5,878 nucleotides of DNA from Deltaproteobacteria bacterium (GTDB taxonomy: Bacteria > Desulfobacterota > DSM-4660 > Desulfatiglandales > HGW-15): NCBI GenBank assembly GCA_021737245.1, contig JAIPEI010000246.1, positions 1 through 5,878 of the forward strand, read 5' to 3'. Under the pieces are notes generated by a model, which was given only the letters and a program-made list of their open reading frames with translations, had not been told where the DNA came from and did not search any database. The position numbers and the translations under genes were made by a program. This document shows positions 5,546-5,878 of the stretch, piece by piece (the first letter of the stretch is position 1; each line of letters begins with the position of its first letter).

Positions 5546-5878
5546 ATGGACGTGAAAAAGATCTTTTTGCCCGAGTCTGAGATGCCGCGCCAGTGGTACA
5601 ACATCCAGGCGGACATGCCCACCCCGTTGGAGCCGCCCCTGCATCCGGGGACGGGTCAGCCCGCGGGACCGGACGACCTGGCGCCGATCTTTCCCATGAA
5701 CCTGATCGAGCAGGAGGTGAGCACGGAGCGCTGGATCGACATCCCGGAAGAGGTCCTGGAGAGGTACGCGATCTGGCGGCCGAGCCCCCTCTACCGGGCG
5801 TTCAACCTGGAGAAGTATTTGGAGACCCCGGCGAAGATCTACTTCAAGAACGAGGGCGTGAGCCCGGCCGGGAGCCAC
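5546..5878 (+). CDS. trpB: Tryptophan synthase beta chain, TrpB2 type (3' end missing)
   Basis: The first 111 codons of a PLP-dependent tryptophan synthase beta-like protein; the frame is still open at the window edge. TrpB joins indole to L-serine to make tryptophan in the cytoplasm. The visible part is typical of the TrpB2 subfamily: an extended N-terminus with MPRQWYNIQADMP and PLHPGTG, then RPSPLYRA, and the family block TPAKIYFKNEGVSPAGSH at the very end. In this family the next residue is expected to be the PLP-binding lysine, just outside the window. Full TrpB2 proteins are roughly 430-460 residues, so about three quarters is missing. TrpB2 enzymes are often found away from trpA and may work without it as indole-salvage enzymes. 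No trpA is visible here, but the downstream side is unseen. The gene has a strong ribosome site and a probable promoter at 5229-5257. Confidence 0.95.
   Translation, partial: MDVKKIFLPESEMPRQWYNIQADMPTPLEPPLHPGTGQPAGPDDLAPIFPMNLIEQEVSTERWIDIPEEVLERYAIWRPSPLYRAFNLEKYLETPAKIYFKNEGVSPAGSH

Overview
This is a GC-rich bacterial window with four protein genes, two of them cut by the window edges. From the left: the C-terminal five-sixths of a FadH / 2-enoate-reductase-like flavo-iron-sulfur enzyme on the + strand (1-1682); a convergent two-gene block on the - strand, made of a short-chain dehydrogenase (1801-2574) preceded in transcription order by a GAF-domain GspE/PilB-type secretion or pilus ATPase (2603-4903); a gene-free stretch of about 640 bases (4904-5545); and the first 111 codons of a TrpB2-type tryptophan synthase beta chain on the + strand (5546-5878).

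The organism is most likely a free-living, GC-rich Gram-negative bacterium. A multi-domain GspE/PilB ATPase, a TrpB2 and a FadH/2-enoate-reductase-like enzyme together would fit an anaerobe of the deltaproteobacterial (Desulfobacterota) kind. This is an inference from family distribution and the window contains no taxonomic marker.

The ATPase and SDR genes are separated by 28 bases, share a strand and are probably co-transcribed (ATPase first). The flavoenzyme gene converges on the SDR gene with a 118-base gap that shows no convincing terminator. The ATPase and trpB genes diverge from the 640-base region. That region holds AT-richer promoter-like sequence near 5058-5094, a 14-bp perfect palindrome inside a larger dyad (5119-5142), a second dyad (5186-5209), a good sigma70-like promoter pointing at trpB (5229-5257), and a leader of about 280 bases with a perfect 8-bp stem-loop (5481-5509) just ahead of a strong ribosome binding site.

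The genes do not form one obvious pathway: redox metabolism of unsaturated acyl substrates, a motor ATPase with a ligand-sensing domain, and tryptophan synthesis. The most distinctive item is the ATPase. It has a cyclic-nucleotide-type GAF domain in front of a MshEN domain whose c-di-GMP contact residues look eroded, and no other pilus or secretion gene is visible. I found no CRISPR array, tRNA, rRNA, insertion sequence or clear new defence or mobile system.
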